Positions 1 through 8,460 of a stretch of DNA of 64,000 bases are shown here, piece after piece. Location: contig CABIXV010000002.1 in NCBI GenBank assembly GCA_902362775.1, positions 1,679-65,678 on the forward strand, written 5' to 3'. The notes below the pieces were generated by a model. It did not search any database. It was not told the DNA's origin and worked only from the letters and a program-made list of their open reading frames with translations. Position numbers and translations under genes: made by a program. The number at the start of each line of letters is the position of its first letter. Within the stretch, counting starts at the first letter, position 1. Source of the DNA: Clostridiales bacterium (GTDB taxonomy: Bacteria > Bacillota > Clostridia > Oscillospirales > Oscillospiraceae).

Positions 1-168
1 ATACCAGGCGGTCAGGCCGGGGATCTGCTGCTCCTGGATCAGGGACAGCATATCGGTCCTCCACGCGGTGCCCTTAGCCGCGTTCAGGGCGCGGATGGGA
101 AGAATGCCGTTCTTGGCTACGATGCCGGCCATCTCCGTATCGTTCCACTTGATAGTTGCCAGTCTCAT
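1..168 (-). CDS. FAH-family hydrolase/isomerase, N-terminal fragment
   Basis: Only the first 56 codons are in the window; the gene runs off the left edge. The protein begins MRLATIKWN and continues with a short GIVAKNGILPI strand, which resembles the N-terminal domain of fumarylacetoacetate hydrolase (FAH) superfamily enzymes such as acylpyruvate hydrolases and 2-keto-3-deoxy acid dehydratases. The metal-binding catalytic domain is outside the window, so the family call is tentative. The ATG follows AAAGGAATGAG. It lies 50 nt downstream of the aldo/keto reductase gene on the same strand and is probably cotranscribed with it. Confidence 0.5.
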   Translation of the reverse strand, partial: MRLATIKWNDTEMAGIVAKNGILPIRALNAAKGTAWRTDMLSLIQEQQIPGLTAWY

Positions 169-218
169 ATTTCACTCATTCCTTTTCTATAAAAATTGAA
201 TTGATCGATGCTCGTTGA

Positions 219-1043
219 TCAGCCGTTGTAAGTCAACGGATCGTTTCCCCGTCGGCCGCCGCACTCTAAGGAGTTAATGAGCTGTGTTTCCTCTGGCGTT
301 AGGGAGAAATCGAACACATCAAAGTTCTCTCGGATGCGGTCGTAGTGGCTGGATTTGGGGATGGGGATCTGCTGGCGTTCCAAGTGCCACCGCAGCACTA
401 CCTGATTGGCCGTTTTCCCGTATTTTTCCCCAATGGACAATATGCGGGGATCCCCCATAAAGGCCCCACGCTTGATGGGACTGTAAGCCACCAGGGCGAT
501 ACCCCGATCCAGACAGAACTGGCGCAGCTCCCGCTGCTGAAAGGCGGGGTGTAACTCGATCTCGTTGATAGGGGGATAAGCCCCAAAGACTTCCTTTATT
601 CGTTCCAACTGATCTACCTGAAAGTTGGACACGGCCACCGATCGGATCAATCCCTGGTCTTTCAACCTGAGAAGCTGCTCATAGGCGGACAGACGTCGCT
701 TCTCCTCCATTCCAGGCCAATGGAGCAGGCAGCAATCCAGATAATCCACGCCCAGATCCCTGAGGGACTGTTGGGCCGAGTTGGCGGCCACCTCATAGTC
801 CTTAGGCCAAACCTTGGAGAGTATGTAGACCTTCTTCCGGTCTAACCCCGCCAATCTGAGTCCTTCGCCCACGTCTTTCTCATTGGCATACATAGCGGCG
901 GAGTCGATATAGCGATAGCCGCACTCCAGCGCCCAGGCAACAGCCTGGGATATCTCATGTCCATAGGAGGCATAACATCCAAACCCATACCGCGGCATCT
1001 CGGTTCCATCCAGCAATGGCATCATTCCAGGCTTTGTTTCCAT
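219..1043 (-). CDS. Aldo/keto reductase
   Basis: A single-domain NAD(P)H-dependent aldo/keto reductase of 274 residues, the usual size for bacterial AKR5-type enzymes that reduce aldehydes or keto acids in the cytoplasm. The catalytic tetrad is recognisable: Asp in RYIDSA, Tyr in AAMYANE, Lys in ILSKVW and His in LLHWPG. The C-terminal cofactor loop IPIPKSSHYDRIREN is typical. GGAGGTGAAGTC precedes the ATG. The gene is followed by the FAH-family gene, which suggests a small sugar-acid operon, but the substrate cannot be read from the sequence. Confidence 0.9.
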   Translation of the reverse strand: METKPGMMPLLDGTEMPRYGFGCYASYGHEISQAVAWALECGYRYIDSAAMYANEKDVGEGLRLAGLDRKKVYILSKVWPKDYEVAANSAQQSLRDLGVDYLDCCLLHWPGMEEKRRLSAYEQLLRLKDQGLIRSVAVSNFQVDQLERIKEVFGAYPPINEIELHPAFQQRELRQFCLDRGIALVAYSPIKRGAFMGDPRILSIGEKYGKTANQVVLRWHLERQQIPIPKSSHYDRIRENFDVFDFSLTPEETQLINSLECGGRRGNDPLTYNG

Positions 1044-1086
1044 GACTTCACCTCCATCGAATTCAGTTTGCCCACCTTGTTTTTTA

Positions 1087-1114
1087 TTTTATCACGATTT
1101 TTTTAAAAGTAAAA
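1087..1114 (-). promoter_or_regulatory. Putative sigma-70 promoter of the aldo/keto reductase gene
   Basis: Minus-strand TTTACT (1109-1114) and TAAAAT (1087-1092) are separated by 16 nt in an AT-rich stretch about 45 nt upstream of the AKR start. It matches the -35 and -10 consensus moderately well. Confidence 0.45.
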
Positions 1115-1215
1115 TACTCTGTTACATAACTTGGTATAAGAATTACCATATAAGTTACATCATTAATGTCATCTATGTTCCTCTCTATGTGGTATGTGGA
1201 TCAGTAAGACCTTTT

Positions 1216-1314
1216 AAATCTCTCATCGAGTTTTACAACACACAGAGGCCGCATCGCACATTGAAAAACCGAACGCCCTGTCAGATGGAAGATACGTTCA
1301 TGAGCGACAAATAA
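1216..1314 (+). pseudogene. IS3-family transposase C-terminal remnant
   Basis: About 32 codons read SLIEFYNTQRPHRTLKNRTP and on to a TAA stop. This is the end of an IS3-family DDE integrase core, whose usual pattern is FI.YYN..RPH..L...TP. The upstream part of the transposase is missing and the AT-rich sequence before it shows no homology. No inverted repeats or target duplication were recognised. It is a dead scrap in the 485-nt gap between the AKR gene and the KDG kinase gene. Confidence 0.65.
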
Positions 1315-1424
1315 AGAGAGCAGCTTGCTGACATAACGGGGGTTCAAATCTCGCCATTTAGACGTTTTGCGTTTTTATTTTACTCGATTTATATGATTGG
1401 TAAGAGTGGCACTCCGCATAAGAA

Positions 1425-1457
1425 TGCCAGAACCCCTTGCCGAAAGAGGTTCTGGCA
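1425..1457. repeat. Hairpin 3' of the KDG kinase operon
   Basis: An 11-of-12 bp inverted repeat (TGCCAGAACCCC with GAGGTTCTGGCA) encloses a 9-nt loop. Together with the next hairpin it forms a double stem-loop downstream of the kdgK stop, probably terminating or stabilising the operon transcript. Confidence 0.55.
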
Positions 1458-1460
1458 TAA

Positions 1461-1518
1461 AACACCCCCAACTGATCGAAACCATGACAAGCATTTGTTC
1501 AGATCGGATGGGGGTGTT
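1461..1518 (-). terminator. Long hairpin with conserved loop, copy 1
   Basis: A stem of about 21 bp (ACACCCCC paired with GGGGGTGT plus inner pairs) lies 11 nt past the kdgK stop. Read on the minus strand, its upper part holds TCTGAAC and a loop containing TTGTCAT. The same inner sequence sits on a different outer stem at 11771-11822, downstream of tRNA-Ser. Likely an operon terminator; see findings for the shared loop. Confidence 0.6.
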
Positions 1519-1528
1519 CATTCGCAGT

Positions 1529-2551
1529 TTACCGTTGTACACGTCCGGAGCCGTCTCCGCCCACCAGGCGCTTGACCTCGTCAGCGGTGGACAGGTTGAA
1601 GTCCAGCTCAATGGTCTGCTTGAGACAGGATGCGGCGGCGGCATATTCAATAGTCTCCTGGGGGCCGTAGTCGTTCATAATTCCGTAGAGCAGACCAGCG
1701 GTGAAGGAATCTCCGCCCCCCACCCGGTCTACTAGGTGGATCATGTACTGCTTGGAGAAGTAGGGCTTACCGTTTGTATACAGCATTGCGCTCCACTCAT
1801 TGTCCGAGGCACTGATGCTGCGCCGCAGGGTGACGGCTACCATCTTGGTTCCGTAGGTCTGGCAGATCTGCTCCGCCACATCTATGTAGCCCTCCCGGTT
1901 GAGCTTACCCTGGGTCACATCAGTATCACGGGCCTTAATGCCCAACACCTTCTCTGCATCCTCCTCGTTGGCCACCAGCACGTCGATGTAGGGCATCAGC
2001 TGGACCATGCACGCATTGGCCTCAGCCTCAGTCCACAGATTTTTGCGGTAATTCAGGTCACAGCTGACGGTCAGTCCCATCTCCTTGGCCTTTCTGCACG
2101 CCTTGATACACACCGAGGGGATGGTTTTACTCAAGGCGGGGGTGATGCCCGTCATGTGGAAATGGGTGGCCCCGGCAAAAATATCTTCCCAGTCAAAATC
2201 CTCATAGGCGCAGGTGGCGATAGAGGTATATTTGCGGTCATAGACGATCTTGGAGGGGCGTTGGGATGCCCCCTTCTCCGCATAAAACACACCCATCCGC
2301 TCCCCGCCGTAGGCGATATGGCTGGTCCCCACATTGAACTTGCGCAACTCCGCCACACCGCAGGCGGCAATATCGTTGTCAGGCAGCCGAGTCACGAATT
2401 CCGTGTCCATCCCCATCATCGCCAGGGAGACGCACACGTTGGCCTCCGCACCAGTATAATTGATCTGGAAGTGGTCCGCCTGGATAAAGTGCAGATACCC
2501 CTCTGGATTGAGACGGAGCAGATAATCTCCGAAGCCTACCATTTTCTTCAT
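1529..2551 (-). CDS. kdgK: 2-keto-3-deoxygluconate kinase (PfkB family)
   Basis: A 340-residue PfkB-family sugar kinase that would phosphorylate 2-dehydro-3-deoxy-D-gluconate (KDG) with ATP to KDPG. The N-terminus (GFGDYLLRLNPEG, then GAEANVCVSLAMMG) is the KdgK-type substrate lid and first PfkB signature. The second signature with catalytic Asp is DRVGGGDSFTAG near the C-terminus. The start follows AGGAGAGATCACA. It is the last gene of the operon that also encodes a KDPG aldolase, the next enzyme of the pathway, which supports the KDG assignment over other sugar kinases. Confidence 0.85.
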   Translation of the reverse strand: MKKMVGFGDYLLRLNPEGYLHFIQADHFQINYTGAEANVCVSLAMMGMDTEFVTRLPDNDIAACGVAELRKFNVGTSHIAYGGERMGVFYAEKGASQRPSKIVYDRKYTSIATCAYEDFDWEDIFAGATHFHMTGITPALSKTIPSVCIKACRKAKEMGLTVSCDLNYRKNLWTEAEANACMVQLMPYIDVLVANEEDAEKVLGIKARDTDVTQGKLNREGYIDVAEQICQTYGTKMVAVTLRRSISASDNEWSAMLYTNGKPYFSKQYMIHLVDRVGGGDSFTAGLLYGIMNDYGPQETIEYAAAASCLKQTIELDFNLSTADEVKRLVGGDGSGRVQR

Positions 2552-2563
2552 TGTGATCTCTCC

Positions 2564-3199
2564 TTATTTCTGGATACCGTTATACAGGCCCTGAACGAGC
2601 AGCATCCCGGCAGTGGCGCCCTGGTCCTCAGTTCCCAGGGCCTTGGCCGCAAAGACGGCGGCCTTGCCGTATTTGGGCGTCATCTCTTTGGTGGACTCCA
2701 GGCCCCGCTTTGCCCCCTCCAGGGCCGCAGCGGCGGTGTCCTCCAATCCGCTTCCAGATGCGGCCGCCTGCTCCGCCGCGTCGGCAGCCGGGAAGATGGC
2801 GTCCAGCACAGTGCGCTCTCCGGGGACACACTTGCCCCGCTTGGCAATTCCATCCGCGAAGCCACGCAGGAATGCCGCAAAGGCGGAGGCGTCCACATCT
2901 TCCTTCCCTATCAGGCGCTTACCGCCCTCCATCCATCCGGAGGACATCAGTGTACCCATGGTAGAAGGAACTACGCTGGACATCTTCATGCCGGCCTTGG
3001 ACAAGCGCTTGCCCATGTCTGCTTCCTCCAAGCCAGCATAAATCTCCGGCAGGGCACAATAGCCTTTCTTCATGGTCAGGCCCAGGTCCCCGTCGCCCAT
3101 GCGGGCGTCCATCTCGCACAGGTGGTCTGCCTGCTCGGTCATTATCTGAGCTACCGCCTCCATAACAGCGGTCCAATCTTTCGCTTGAATGACTTTCAT
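2564..3199 (-). CDS. dhaL: Dihydroxyacetone kinase-type ADP-binding subunit DhaL
   Basis: A 211-residue DAK2/DhaL-domain protein. The nucleotide and Mg2+-binding segment DARMGDGDLG (residues about 32-41) carries the conserved aspartates, and MGTLMSSGWMEGGK corresponds to the phosphate-binding helix cap. DhaL carries the nucleotide and transfers phosphate to the substrate held by DhaK. The ATG at 3199 follows AAGGAGCGTTGACC; a TTG two codons upstream has no proper spacing. It lies 12 nt after dhaK. No DhaM (PTS phosphodonor) gene is present, so the phosphate source is uncertain and the natural substrate may not be dihydroxyacetone. Confidence 0.85.
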   Translation of the reverse strand: MKVIQAKDWTAVMEAVAQIMTEQADHLCEMDARMGDGDLGLTMKKGYCALPEIYAGLEEADMGKRLSKAGMKMSSVVPSTMGTLMSSGWMEGGKRLIGKEDVDASAFAAFLRGFADGIAKRGKCVPGERTVLDAIFPAADAAEQAAASGSGLEDTAAAALEGAKRGLESTKEMTPKYGKAAVFAAKALGTEDQGATAGMLLVQGLYNGIQK

Positions 3200-3211
3200 G
3201 GTCAACGCTCC

Positions 3212-4204
3212 TTACTTCTGGCAGTAGAAGGGGGTGCTGACGGGCATATCCAGCATGGCCTTAGTCTCGCTGTCCACCTTCATGATGGAGATGGACGCCC
3301 CCATCATCTCCATGGAGGTAGCGAACTCGCCCACAAAGGTGCGGTAGATGGAGATGCCTTTGTCCTCCAGCTGCTGGGAAACGCTGTTGGACAGAATGTA
3401 CAGCTCCTCAATAGAGGTGGCGCCCAGGCCGTTGATGAGCAGGGCGACCTCATCGCCGGAGGCAAGGGGCATATCCTTCAGCATGGTGTCCAGAGATTCA
3501 GCGGCCAGCTCGTCGGCCGTCTTGATGGGGCCGTTCCACACGCCGGGCTCTCCGTGGATACCCATGCCCATGGCCATCTCGTTCTCGCCCAGGGTGAAGT
3601 TGGAGTGACCCACCTCAGGAATGACACAGGGGGTCAGGGCAAAGCCCACAGTACGGGTGTTGTCCTTGGCCTTCTGGGCCGCAGCCAGCACCTCGTCCAG
3701 AGTGCCCATCTGGGCGGCCTTGGCGCCGGCGCACTTGTACATAAAGAAGATGCCGGCCACACCCCGGCGGGCGGCCGGATCGGCGTTGGAGTTGACGTCG
3801 TCCGCGCCCACAATGGAAGCAGTCTTGATATCCTCCAGGTCGCACATCTCGCCGGCCATGTCAAAATTCATGATATCACCGGTATAGTTGCCATAGAGGT
3901 ACAGGATGCCGCCGCCGTTGTTGACCTCTTTGCTGATCTCAAAAATCTGCTCGGCGCTGGGTGACTGGAACACGCTGCCCACAGCGCAGCCGTCCAACAG
4001 GTTCTCCCCCACATAGCCCAGGAACAGGGGCAGGTGGCCAGTGCCGCCACCAGTGATGATGGAAACCTTACCGGGAACCTTTTTCTTTGTGCAGTAGCAG
4101 CGCAGATCGTTATTGACATATCCCACCTGGTCGCTGTGGGCACGGTAGATACCCTTGAGCATATCGTCGGTGTACTGGGCGGGATCGTTGATGATCTTTT
4201 TCAT
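3212..4204 (-). CDS. dhaK: Dihydroxyacetone kinase-type substrate-binding subunit DhaK
   Basis: A 330-residue DAK1/DhaK-domain protein that binds a short-chain ketose or aldose covalently through a histidine hemiaminal. Visible family motifs are ITGGGTGHLP near the N-terminus, GNYTGD, VGADDVNS and GMGIHGEPG; the latter contains a conserved histidine. The start at 4204 (MKKIIND) lies 7 nt after GGAGGT; a longer frame begins 18 nt earlier without a ribosome site. It is followed by dhaL, as in two-subunit kinases. Within this KDG-pathway operon it probably phosphorylates a triose or related product. Confidence 0.88.
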   Translation of the reverse strand: MKKIINDPAQYTDDMLKGIYRAHSDQVGYVNNDLRCYCTKKKVPGKVSIITGGGTGHLPLFLGYVGENLLDGCAVGSVFQSPSAEQIFEISKEVNNGGGILYLYGNYTGDIMNFDMAGEMCDLEDIKTASIVGADDVNSNADPAARRGVAGIFFMYKCAGAKAAQMGTLDEVLAAAQKAKDNTRTVGFALTPCVIPEVGHSNFTLGENEMAMGMGIHGEPGVWNGPIKTADELAAESLDTMLKDMPLASGDEVALLINGLGATSIEELYILSNSVSQQLEDKGISIYRTFVGEFATSMEMMGASISIMKVDSETKAMLDMPVSTPFYCQK

Positions 4205-4218
4205 GGAACAGACCTCCT

Positions 4219-5181
4219 TCAAGCTTTTTTTACAATGTGGACGGCAAAGCCGCCGACTTCTTCCTCCAGGTAGACCGCCACCAGGTTGCCCTTGGCGTCC
4301 ACGTTCTTAAACTCCTCCCGCGTAGGGATACCCTTGGCCTTGAAATAAGCCAAGGCCCGATCGGGGGAATAGGTAAAGATGCCGATGTGTCCGAACTTGC
4401 CCGGGAACTGCTGGTTGCAGCACTCCACATAGGTACCGGCGAAGTTGGAGCGGCCGCCCTCCTTGACCTGGAAGCCGAAGCGCTCGGCGAACCAACGCGC
4501 GGTGGCCAGCCCCTCCTCCTTGCTATCCCCGTTGATGCCGATGTGGGCCAGGGAGAAGCCCAGGGATTTCTCCACTGACTTCTGGCACAGGGCGGTGATT
4601 CCTTCCCAGTCCTGGGCTTCCACCATGGCGGCGGGAGCCATGAAGCTGCCACCCACCGCGGCGATCTTGTCGCTGGAGAGATACTCCTCCATATTACTCA
4701 GGTTGATGCCGGCGGTGGGAATGAACTGGATGCTGCCGTAAGGGCCGCACAACTGCTTAATAGTGGCCATGCCGTTCATGGGCTCGGAGGGGAAGAACTT
4801 AAAGGTGGTCAGACCCATCTCCAGCCCCGCTTCAATCTCAGTTGGGGTGATGCAGCCCGGAACTACAGGCATCTCCAGCTCCAGGCAGCGGGCTACCACC
4901 TTGGGATTGAAGCCTGGTGTGACAACGAAGTCCGCTCCGGCCTCCTTGGCCTGGTCCACCTGCTCGCAGCGCAGGATAGTACCGGCGCCAGCCAGCATCT
5001 GGGAGTCAGTTGACTTGATGGCCCGCAGACAGTCCATGGCCTTTTCCGCCCGCATGGTGACCTCGATGAGAGGCAGTCCGCCGCGGCGCAGGGCGGCGGC
5101 GACTTGGGGCGCGGTGTCCGGGTCCTTCAGGCCCAGAACGGGAACGACCCCGTGCTCCTTGATGATTTTTATTGCATCCAT
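4219..5181 (-). CDS. KHG/KDPG aldolase fused to a VOC-like domain
   Basis: Residues 1-205 are a class I KHG/KDPG aldolase (Eda): GVVPVLGLKD, LIEVTMR, GAGTIL, FVVTPGFNP and the Schiff-base Lys segment TFKFFPSE. Residues about 213-320 form a separate domain beginning FSLAHIGINGD and ending GGFAVHIVKKA, with the beta-alpha-beta-beta-beta look and His/Glu positions of vicinal-oxygen-chelate (glyoxalase-like) proteins. Normal Eda is only about 205-215 residues. The first domain would cleave KDPG to pyruvate and glyceraldehyde 3-phosphate; the role of the second is unknown. The ATG at 5181 follows AAAGGAA; the longer frame starts at an unsupported TTG. Confidence 0.85.
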   Translation of the reverse strand: MDAIKIIKEHGVVPVLGLKDPDTAPQVAAALRRGGLPLIEVTMRAEKAMDCLRAIKSTDSQMLAGAGTILRCEQVDQAKEAGADFVVTPGFNPKVVARCLELEMPVVPGCITPTEIEAGLEMGLTTFKFFPSEPMNGMATIKQLCGPYGSIQFIPTAGINLSNMEEYLSSDKIAAVGGSFMAPAAMVEAQDWEGITALCQKSVEKSLGFSLAHIGINGDSKEEGLATARWFAERFGFQVKEGGRSNFAGTYVECCNQQFPGKFGHIGIFTYSPDRALAYFKAKGIPTREEFKNVDAKGNLVAVYLEEEVGGFAVHIVKKA

Positions 5182-5259
5182 ATGAAGAAAATTCCTTTCC
5201 AATGGCCGTGATGAGCTGCCGCGGGCAGCTCATCACGGACCACATACATTCGATTTAAC

Positions 5260-6789
5260 TCAGCCAGCCTTCTGAGCGCTGGCCTCCTTGCGCTTGCGCA
5301 GGACAGCCTTCAAAACGGGCCAGCACAAGGTGAGGATGATGGCGATGAAAAGCACACAGGACACCGGACGGGTCACAAAGGTGGCCCAGCTGCCGTGGCT
5401 CATGACCAGGGCGCGGCGCATATTGGACTCCAGCATGGAACCCAGCAGCAAGCCGAGAACGAAGGGGCCATTGGGGAATTTGAATACCTTCAGGAAGAAG
5501 CCCAGAACGGCGGCGGCAAACATAATAGCCACATCAAAGAAGGTGTTGTTCAGGGCGAAAGACCCCACCACGCACAGGATACACACGGCGGTCCAGACGG
5601 TGGGCTGGGAGACATTGAGCACCTTGGCCGAGATCTTAGCAGTAGCCAGGCCGAAGATGAGGAATACCACGTTGGCCAGCAGCATCATCAGCATGATCTG
5701 GGCAGTAAAGGAGGCGTTCTCAGTGAACATCTTGATGCCGGGCTGCATTCCGTACATGGTCAAAGAACCAATCAGGATGGCGGTCACCGCATCGCCTGGA
5801 ATACCCAGGGTCATCATGGTGGTCATGGCGCCGCCGATGACGGCATTGTTGGCGGTGGAGCTGACGGCCAAGCCCTCCAGCGAGCCCTTGCCGTACTCCT
5901 CGGGGTGCTTACTCATTTTCTTGGCGTTGCCCCAGGAGATAATGGAGGCGATGTCGCCGCCCGCCGCGGGGATGGCGCCAATAATGGTGCCCTCAACTGC
6001 CGCAATCAGGGTAGGAACTGCAAGCTCCTTAGCCTGCTTGGCTGTGGGCAGGACGCGGCCAAGGGCCAAGTTGACTTTCCGAGCCTCCAACTCCTTCTCC
6101 TGGTCGGCCTTGCGGAAGGTGTAAATCTGATAGAACACCTCACCGATGCCGAACATACCAATCATGACTGGGATGAAGGAGATACCGCCCAGCAGAGCAG
6201 TCTGGCCGAAGGTGAACCGTTTGATGGACAGGATGGGGTCCAGGCCTACACAGGAAAGCAGAATGCCGGCCATACCCAGGATCAGACCCTTGAGCACGCT
6301 GCCCTCTGAGACAGCCACCATCATCGACAGGCCAAACAGGGCCAGCATACAGTATTCGGGCGCATTAAAGGAAATGGTAAAGTTGGCAATGGGGGTAGAA
6401 AACAGAATGAGGCAAAAGGTGGAGAAAATGCCTCCAATGAAGGAGTAAATGACGTTGATGCCCAGCGCCAGACCACCTTTACCCTGACGGTAGAGGGAAT
6501 AGCCGTCAAAGGACTGGGTAATGGACGCAGGGGTGCCGGGGGTGTTGACCAGAATCGCGGAAATACCGCCGGCAAAGATGGCAGCGTTCCATAGGCCCAT
6601 CAGCATGGCGAAGCCGTCCGCCGGCTCAAACCAGAAGGTGATGGGCGTCATGATGGCAATGCCCATGGTGGCAGACAGGCCGGGCAGAGCACCGATGACC
6701 GTTCCAATACAAACGCCGATACACAAAAACAGGATAACAGAGGGCTGCAGGCACAGCTGTAGTGCGCCGAGCCAAACTTCAGCAGACAT
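5260..6789 (-). CDS. Tripartite tricarboxylate transporter large membrane subunit (TctA family)
   Basis: A 509-residue polytopic protein with about 12 hydrophobic segments and the TctA signatures GALPGLSATMGIA near the N-terminus, NTPGTPASI and AAGGDIASIISWG mid-protein. TctA forms the channel of secondary TTT transporters, which import carboxylates captured by a TctC lipoprotein and are driven by an ion gradient. It follows tctB by 32 nt and precedes the aldolase gene by 78 nt. The substrate is likely an acid sugar, judging from the neighbouring catabolic genes. Confidence 0.93.
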   Translation of the reverse strand: MSAEVWLGALQLCLQPSVILFLCIGVCIGTVIGALPGLSATMGIAIMTPITFWFEPADGFAMLMGLWNAAIFAGGISAILVNTPGTPASITQSFDGYSLYRQGKGGLALGINVIYSFIGGIFSTFCLILFSTPIANFTISFNAPEYCMLALFGLSMMVAVSEGSVLKGLILGMAGILLSCVGLDPILSIKRFTFGQTALLGGISFIPVMIGMFGIGEVFYQIYTFRKADQEKELEARKVNLALGRVLPTAKQAKELAVPTLIAAVEGTIIGAIPAAGGDIASIISWGNAKKMSKHPEEYGKGSLEGLAVSSTANNAVIGGAMTTMMTLGIPGDAVTAILIGSLTMYGMQPGIKMFTENASFTAQIMLMMLLANVVFLIFGLATAKISAKVLNVSQPTVWTAVCILCVVGSFALNNTFFDVAIMFAAAVLGFFLKVFKFPNGPFVLGLLLGSMLESNMRRALVMSHGSWATFVTRPVSCVLFIAIILTLCWPVLKAVLRKRKEASAQKAG

Positions 6790-6821
6790 TCGGGTTCATC
6801 TCCTTTTACTGCTCTACTGCC

Positions 6822-7286
6822 TTATCGGTTGAACTGGATGGAGAAGCCGACAACAAAGGCCAGGTAGATAAACGCGGTAAAGACCACGGTATAAATGATG
6901 TTGTACTTCAGCTTTCGGCCGAAAATGGCGTTCAGGGCAAAGCACAAAATGGGCACACAGACAATAAACCGCTTTGTGGTCTGCCACAGGATGAAAAAGA
7001 TTACAATGGACACAGCAGTCAGGCCCAGGCGCTTGAGGTTGAACTTGATTTCGGGGTCGACTTGGAAATACTGCACGGATCCTTTTTGCAGGATTCCGCG
7101 CACAAACAAGATGGTACCTAGAATGCCCACAGCAAAGCCCAGCAGCACTGGGAAGAAGCCCGCACCGGGCACACCGTCGGAGGACTGGGCGTTGACTCGC
7201 ATGGTATCCTCCAAAAGCGTATAAATCGCCACCGAGTATCCAAAAATGGCGGTAATCAGGCCGGGAATTGTATCGCCCTTATGCAT
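6822..7286 (-). CDS. Tripartite tricarboxylate transporter small membrane subunit (TctB family)
   Basis: A 154-residue protein with four predicted membrane segments, the size and topology of TctB. It starts MHKGDTIPGLITAIFG; the motif GAGFFPVLLG after the first segment is typical of the family. AGGAGGG precedes the ATG. It lies between the TctC and TctA genes in the usual order for TTT systems. TctB is needed for transport, but its exact task is unclear. Confidence 0.88.
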   Translation of the reverse strand: MHKGDTIPGLITAIFGYSVAIYTLLEDTMRVNAQSSDGVPGAGFFPVLLGFAVGILGTILFVRGILQKGSVQYFQVDPEIKFNLKRLGLTAVSIVIFFILWQTTKRFIVCVPILCFALNAIFGRKLKYNIIYTVVFTAFIYLAFVVGFSIQFNR

Positions 7287-7316
7287 GGGAACCCTCCTTT
7301 TTTTATCAGCGAGGAA

Positions 7317-7352
7317 AAGCCGCGCTCACGCCCGAAGGCCTGAGCGCGGCTT
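7317..7352 (-). terminator. Intercistronic stem-loop between tctC and tctB
   Basis: A perfect 12-bp inverted repeat (AAGCCGCGCTCA / TGAGCGCGGCTT) with a 12-nt loop lies between the binding-protein gene and the permease genes. Only TTTTCC follows, so it is a weak terminator or 3'-end stabiliser. The usual role would be to give more binding protein than permease. A similar hairpin is present in the second TTT operon at 27035-27070. Confidence 0.65.
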
Positions 7353-7366
7353 GCAACGGTTATAGG

Positions 7367-8395
7367 TTAGGCAATGCCCAGTTCAGGAATCAGTTCGCTG
7401 TAGTAGGCCAGCTCCTCCGCGGCCTTAGCGTCCATGTCGGCGCCGTTCAGATAGGCATGCTCATAGCCGCGGTCGGCCAGAGTCTGCTTAACGGAGTCGG
7501 AGTTGATAGCGACCTCGGAAGCTTCCTCCAGGATGTCCACGATAGCCTGAGGGGTATCCTTGGGAACAGCGAAGCCGCCCCAGCCTTGGATGGTAATGTC
7601 GTAGCCCATCTCCTGCGCTGTCTCAACCTCAGGCACTACGGAGGAACGACTCTCGCCCAGGATACACAACACCTTGAAGTCACCGGAGTCCACGTTGTTC
7701 TTTACCTCAGAGGGGCTGACGGTAACAGCCTGGATATTCTTGCCCAACAGAGCGGCCACAGCGGGAGCCGCGCCGTCGAAGGGCACATGGGTAAACTCTA
7801 CGCCGCACTCCTTCTCAATGGAAGCTGCAGCAATATGCCAGATGGAACCAGTGCCGGAGTTGCCGACCTGGACCTCACCGGGATGCTCTTTGGCATAAGC
7901 CAGGAAGTCCTCAAAGGTATCCCAGGGAGCGTCAGCACGGACAGTGACGGCGGCAGGGATAGTCATAGCACGGCCCACAAACTTGAAGTCGTTGGTAGAC
8001 AGGTCAGTGAAGCCCAAGGCGCTAAGCATGGTGGACTCAACGGGCATATAGGCCATGGTATAGCCGTCGGGATCGGCGTTGCGGACCTGCTCCAGGCCGA
8101 TGGCGCCAGAAGCTCCCTCAACATTGGAGACGATGACGCTGGTGTCAAGGGACTGTTCCAGCTCAGAGGCGTAAATACGGGCCACGGTGTCAGAGGCGCC
8201 GCCAGCAGCGTAGGGAACGATCAGAGAGATCTGCTTTCCGTTGGGGAAATTGACCTCTTCCTGCTGGCTGGTGTTTCCAGAGTTGGAAGCGCTGCCGGAA
8301 TTGCTGCTCTGAGAGGTCTGGCTACCGTTGTTACCACAGGCGGCCAGTGACAGGGCCATCGCCGCTGCCAAGGCAAGTGAAAGAATCTTTTTCAT
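7367..8395 (-). CDS. TTT transporter substrate-binding lipoprotein (TctC/Bug family)
   Basis: A 342-residue lipoprotein. The signal peptide ends in LSLAAC with the lipidated Cys at residue 20, followed by a Ser/Asn/Gln-rich linker to residue 47. The mature part shows the TctC/Bug fold signatures: ISLIVPYAAGGASDT at the start and VGNSGTGS and GYDITIQGWGGFAVP later. It would bind a carboxylated substrate outside the membrane and deliver it to TctA/TctB. It lies 65 nt after the DapA-family gene. Confidence 0.92.
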   Translation of the reverse strand: MKKILSLALAAAMALSLAACGNNGSQTSQSSNSGSASNSGNTSQQEEVNFPNGKQISLIVPYAAGGASDTVARIYASELEQSLDTSVIVSNVEGASGAIGLEQVRNADPDGYTMAYMPVESTMLSALGFTDLSTNDFKFVGRAMTIPAAVTVRADAPWDTFEDFLAYAKEHPGEVQVGNSGTGSIWHIAAASIEKECGVEFTHVPFDGAAPAVAALLGKNIQAVTVSPSEVKNNVDSGDFKVLCILGESRSSVVPEVETAQEMGYDITIQGWGGFAVPKDTPQAIVDILEEASEVAINSDSVKQTLADRGYEHAYLNGADMDAKAAEELAYYSELIPELGIA

Positions 8396-8460
8396 TTTTC
8401 TGCTCCTTTTCTAGATCATAGTTATTTCACACGCTTACGCAGTGGAATACAAGGTAAGAA

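Noticed and set aside
1346-1368. GGGGGTTCAAATCTCGCCA looks like a tRNA T arm
   Set aside because: The acceptor strand and CCA end do not follow and no other tRNA arm is found upstream, so it is at most a small fragment or chance.
1736-3964. Very long open frame on the plus strand opposite kdgK, dhaL and dhaK
   Set aside because: Its product is low-complexity and rich in His, Gly and Leu, without known motifs. It mirrors the codon bias of the real minus-strand genes and has no ribosome site.
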